Shown here piece by piece: positions 13,756-15,644 of a DNA stretch of 15,644 nt. Below the pieces are notes generated by a model. It saw only the letters and a program-made list of their open reading frames with translations, did not search any database and was not told the origin of the DNA. How positions within the stretch are numbered: the stretch's first letter is position 1; every line of letters starts with the position of its first letter. The position numbers and the translations under genes were made by a program. Origin of the DNA: Thiobacillus sp. UBA2186 (GTDB taxonomy: Bacteria; Pseudomonadota; Gammaproteobacteria; Burkholderiales; Thiobacillaceae); the NCBI GenBank assembly GCA_002327405.1, contig DCVO01000014.1:1-15644 (forward strand), written 5' to 3'.

Positions 13756-15212
13756 CAGCTTTTCCAGAAGCGCGGGGTAAACAGCACGAACACGGTAAAA
13801 AGCTCCAACCGCCCCAGCAGCATGGTGGCGATCAGTACCCAGGTCTGGAAATCCGTGAGCCCGGCGTAATTTGAAGCCGGCCCAACCTCGTTCAATCCGG
13901 GGCCGGCGTTGCTGGCACAGGCGAGCGCCGCGGATATTGCACTCACAAAATCCAGGCCGCTGGCGACCAGAACGAAAGTGGTTCCCAGCACGGTGGCCAG
14001 GTAGAACATGACGAAAACCTGAACCGCAAAAACAACCTGGTTGGACACGACCATGCTGCCGACCTTGACCGGCAAAACAGCCTGCGGATGCAACTGCCGC
14101 TCAAGCTCACGCGCCCCCTGCTTGAACATCAGCAGGGTACGGATCATTTTGATGCCTCCGCCAGTGGAGCCTGAACTGGCAGTGATCGTGGCCAGAAACA
14201 ACATCCATAACGGCACGAAAATCGGCCACTGGCCAAAGTCGGTGCTGGCATAACCACTGGCCACGCCGATGGTGACCATGTTGAAGCTGACATAGCGCAA
14301 GGCACTAAAAAAATCGGGGTAAGTTTGCGACCAGACCAGATACGCACTAGCCCCAAGTATGCTGAAGCTTAACAACAAGAGCATGGCCCTGAATTCAACG
14401 TCTTTGAGGTAGGGTTTGAAGCTCCTGCCATGCAAAGCCAGGAAGTGCGAGGCAAAGTTGATGGCTGCCAGTATCTGGAAAACCGTCAGCGTCACCTCTA
14501 TGGCTACGGAATCGTAGTGTCCGATGCTCGCGTCTCGAGTGGAAAATCCGCCCAGCGACATTGCCGAAAAAGAATGGCATACGGCGTCGAACCAGCGCAT
14601 GCCTGCAAGATGCAGAGAAACTACGCAAGCCAAAGTAATGATTGCGTAAATCAGCCAGAGCGCCTTGGCCGTGTCGGCAATGCGCGGCGTGAGCTTGCTG
14701 TCCTTCATGGGGCCGGGCGTTTCCGCCTTGAACATCTGCCGCCCGCCCACCCCCAGCAGCGGCAGGATGGCAACCGCCAGCACGATGATCCCCATGCCGC
14801 CCATCCACTGCAGCATATGCCGCCAGAGGTTGATCGATTCCGGCATGGCGTCGAGGCCCGACATGACCGTCGCGCCGGTCGTGGTCATGGCGGAAACGGT
14901 TTCGAAATAGGCGTCAGTAAACGAAATTCCTGGAAAGTAGTTCAGGAAAGGCAATGCAGCAAAGGCGGGGAGCACTGCCCATACCAAAGCCACCAATAAG
15001 AAACCATCCCGGATTTGCAGTTCGCGCCTTTTATGCCGGGTTGCAAGCCACATGAAGAGGCCGGCGCCGAATGTAATGAAAAAGGCCTTGTCGTATGCAA
15101 GCTGGGCGGTGTCATCAAAATGATAGGCGGCGGCGACCGGAACCAACAGGGCGAAAGCGAAGATCACCACAACCAGTCCCAGCACATGTACAACGGGAAA
15201 TATGCGGTTCAT
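13755..15212 (-). CDS. trkH: Trk potassium uptake channel subunit TrkH
   Basis: TrkH is the membrane pore of the Trk K+ uptake system, gated by the TrkA ring. The 485 residues match the usual length. Four pore loops are visible with their filter sequences: TTGAT (111-115), SLGGFST (219-225), TIGVASGY (314-321) and SNAGPGL (434-440). The gating-loop sequence SSGSTGGGIKMIRTL (346-360) is also present, with about ten hydrophobic helices. The start ATG (15210-15212) overlaps the trkA stop by 4 nt, and its own stop overlaps the TPR gene by 1 nt, so all three are one coupled unit. Codon choice in the middle of the gene looks slightly less GC-biased than its neighbours, but not enough to claim transfer. 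Confidence 0.96.
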   Translation of the reverse strand: MNRIFPVVHVLGLVVVIFAFALLVPVAAAYHFDDTAQLAYDKAFFITFGAGLFMWLATRHKRRELQIRDGFLLVALVWAVLPAFAALPFLNYFPGISFTDAYFETVSAMTTTGATVMSGLDAMPESINLWRHMLQWMGGMGIIVLAVAILPLLGVGGRQMFKAETPGPMKDSKLTPRIADTAKALWLIYAIITLACVVSLHLAGMRWFDAVCHSFSAMSLGGFSTRDASIGHYDSVAIEVTLTVFQILAAINFASHFLALHGRSFKPYLKDVEFRAMLLLLSFSILGASAYLVWSQTYPDFFSALRYVSFNMVTIGVASGYASTDFGQWPIFVPLWMLFLATITASSGSTGGGIKMIRTLLMFKQGARELERQLHPQAVLPVKVGSMVVSNQVVFAVQVFVMFYLATVLGTTFVLVASGLDFVSAISAALACASNAGPGLNEVGPASNYAGLTDFQTWVLIATMLLGRLELFTVFVLFTPRFWKS

Positions 15213-15644
15213 AGGAACCCGAAACCGACCTGGAAGAGTTTTTCCACCTTGGCAATGATGCGTTTGTTGAGGACGAAAATGATCACATGGTCTTCCGCCT
15301 CGATCAGGGTGTCGTGGTGCGCAATGACGACTTCCTCGCCGCGGATGATGGCGCCGATGCTGGCGCCTTCGGGCAGCTTGATCTCCTCGATGCGGCGGCC
15401 GACCACCTTGGAGGTCCTGGCGTCGCCGTGCACGACAACCTCCAGCGCCTCGGCCGCGCCTCGGCGGAGGGAGTGCACGACCGCCATGTCGCCGCGGCGG
15501 ATTCTGGAAAGCAGCGGACCGACGGTGGCCTGCGCCGGCGAGACGGCGATGTCGATCTCGCCGCCCTGGACCAGATCGACGTAGGATGCGCGGTTGATCA
15601 GCGCCAGGACCCGGTGCGCGCCCATGCGCTTGGCGAGCAGCGCG
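15209..15644 (-). CDS. trkA: Trk system NAD-binding regulator TrkA (C-terminal part, cut by window edge)
   Basis: TrkA is the peripheral cytoplasmic ring of RCK domains that gates TrkH in response to nucleotides. Only the last 144 residues are in the window. They show the end of the second RCK_N domain (MGAHRVLALINRASYVDLV, then the segment up to ATVGPLLSRIRRGDM) and the complete second RCK_C domain (LEVVVHG...KLPEGASIGAIIRGEEVVIAHHDTLIEAEDHVIIF). The ending AKVEKLFQVGFGFL resembles the usual TrkA tail. The frame stays open to the right edge of the window, so this is a cut and not a truncation. Its stop overlaps the trkH start (ATGA). Confidence 0.95.
   Translation of the reverse strand, partial: ALLAKRMGAHRVLALINRASYVDLVQGGEIDIAVSPAQATVGPLLSRIRRGDMAVVHSLRRGAAEALEVVVHGDARTSKVVGRRIEEIKLPEGASIGAIIRGEEVVIAHHDTLIEAEDHVIIFVLNKRIIAKVEKLFQVGFGFL

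Overview
The window is a dense, high-GC stretch of bacterial chromosome carrying mostly housekeeping genes. The gene content and protein sequences suggest a betaproteobacterium, probably near Nitrosomonadales: trxA followed by rho, a 7Fe ferredoxin beside an AddAB-type nuclease pair, a Nudix/ThiE-like fusion, YggX and TrkAH. This placement is inferred from protein recognition, not from a search. There are no rRNA, tRNA, CRISPR, phage or transposase genes, and no gap between genes exceeds 300 bases (the longest is 1206-1378).

Layout. (1) 1-1205, minus strand: thioredoxin trxA, then the 5' two-thirds of rho, which runs off the left edge. (2) 1379-8158, plus strand: a tight cluster of fdxA, an AddB-like Fe-S nuclease, an AddA-like helicase-nuclease and a DUF938 methyltransferase. 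Spacings are 5 nt, an 8-nt overlap and 3 nt, so this looks like one operon centred on DNA break repair. (3) 8195-9798, plus: a small conserved protein with its own promoter placed for leaderless translation, then argJ (arginine biosynthesis). (4) 9881-11757, plus: a DUF815 AAA-type ATPase, then a 4-nt overlap into a Nudix hydrolase fused to a ThiE-like domain. (5) 11757-11875: a 119-bp element bounded by 19-bp perfect inverted repeats, whose right arm carries the ribosome binding site and start of a small exported or membrane-anchored protein (11874-12290). (6) 12298-13055, plus: phoU behind a near-consensus Pho box. (7) 13117-15644, minus: yggX, a short TPR protein, trkH and the 3' end of trkA. 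trkA, trkH and the TPR gene overlap by 4 and 1 nt. A strong bidirectional terminator separates phoU from yggX.

How the genes work together. fdxA-addBA links a ferredoxin to an Fe-S-cluster nuclease and its helicase partner for double-strand-break resection. trkAH is a K+ uptake system (NAD-gated ring plus channel). phoU appears to be phosphate-starvation controlled in its own right, without pst genes beside it. The Nudix-ThiE fusion probably cleans the nucleotide pool; its ThiE-like half has lost several catalytic residues.

No clearly undescribed multi-gene system is visible. The best leads are small-scale: the 19-bp inverted-repeat element that could hide a start site, the degenerate ThiE-like domain with a 14-bp tandem repeat at its gene's start, the apparently leaderless gene at 8195, the Pho box before phoU, and the ferredoxin-AddB linkage.
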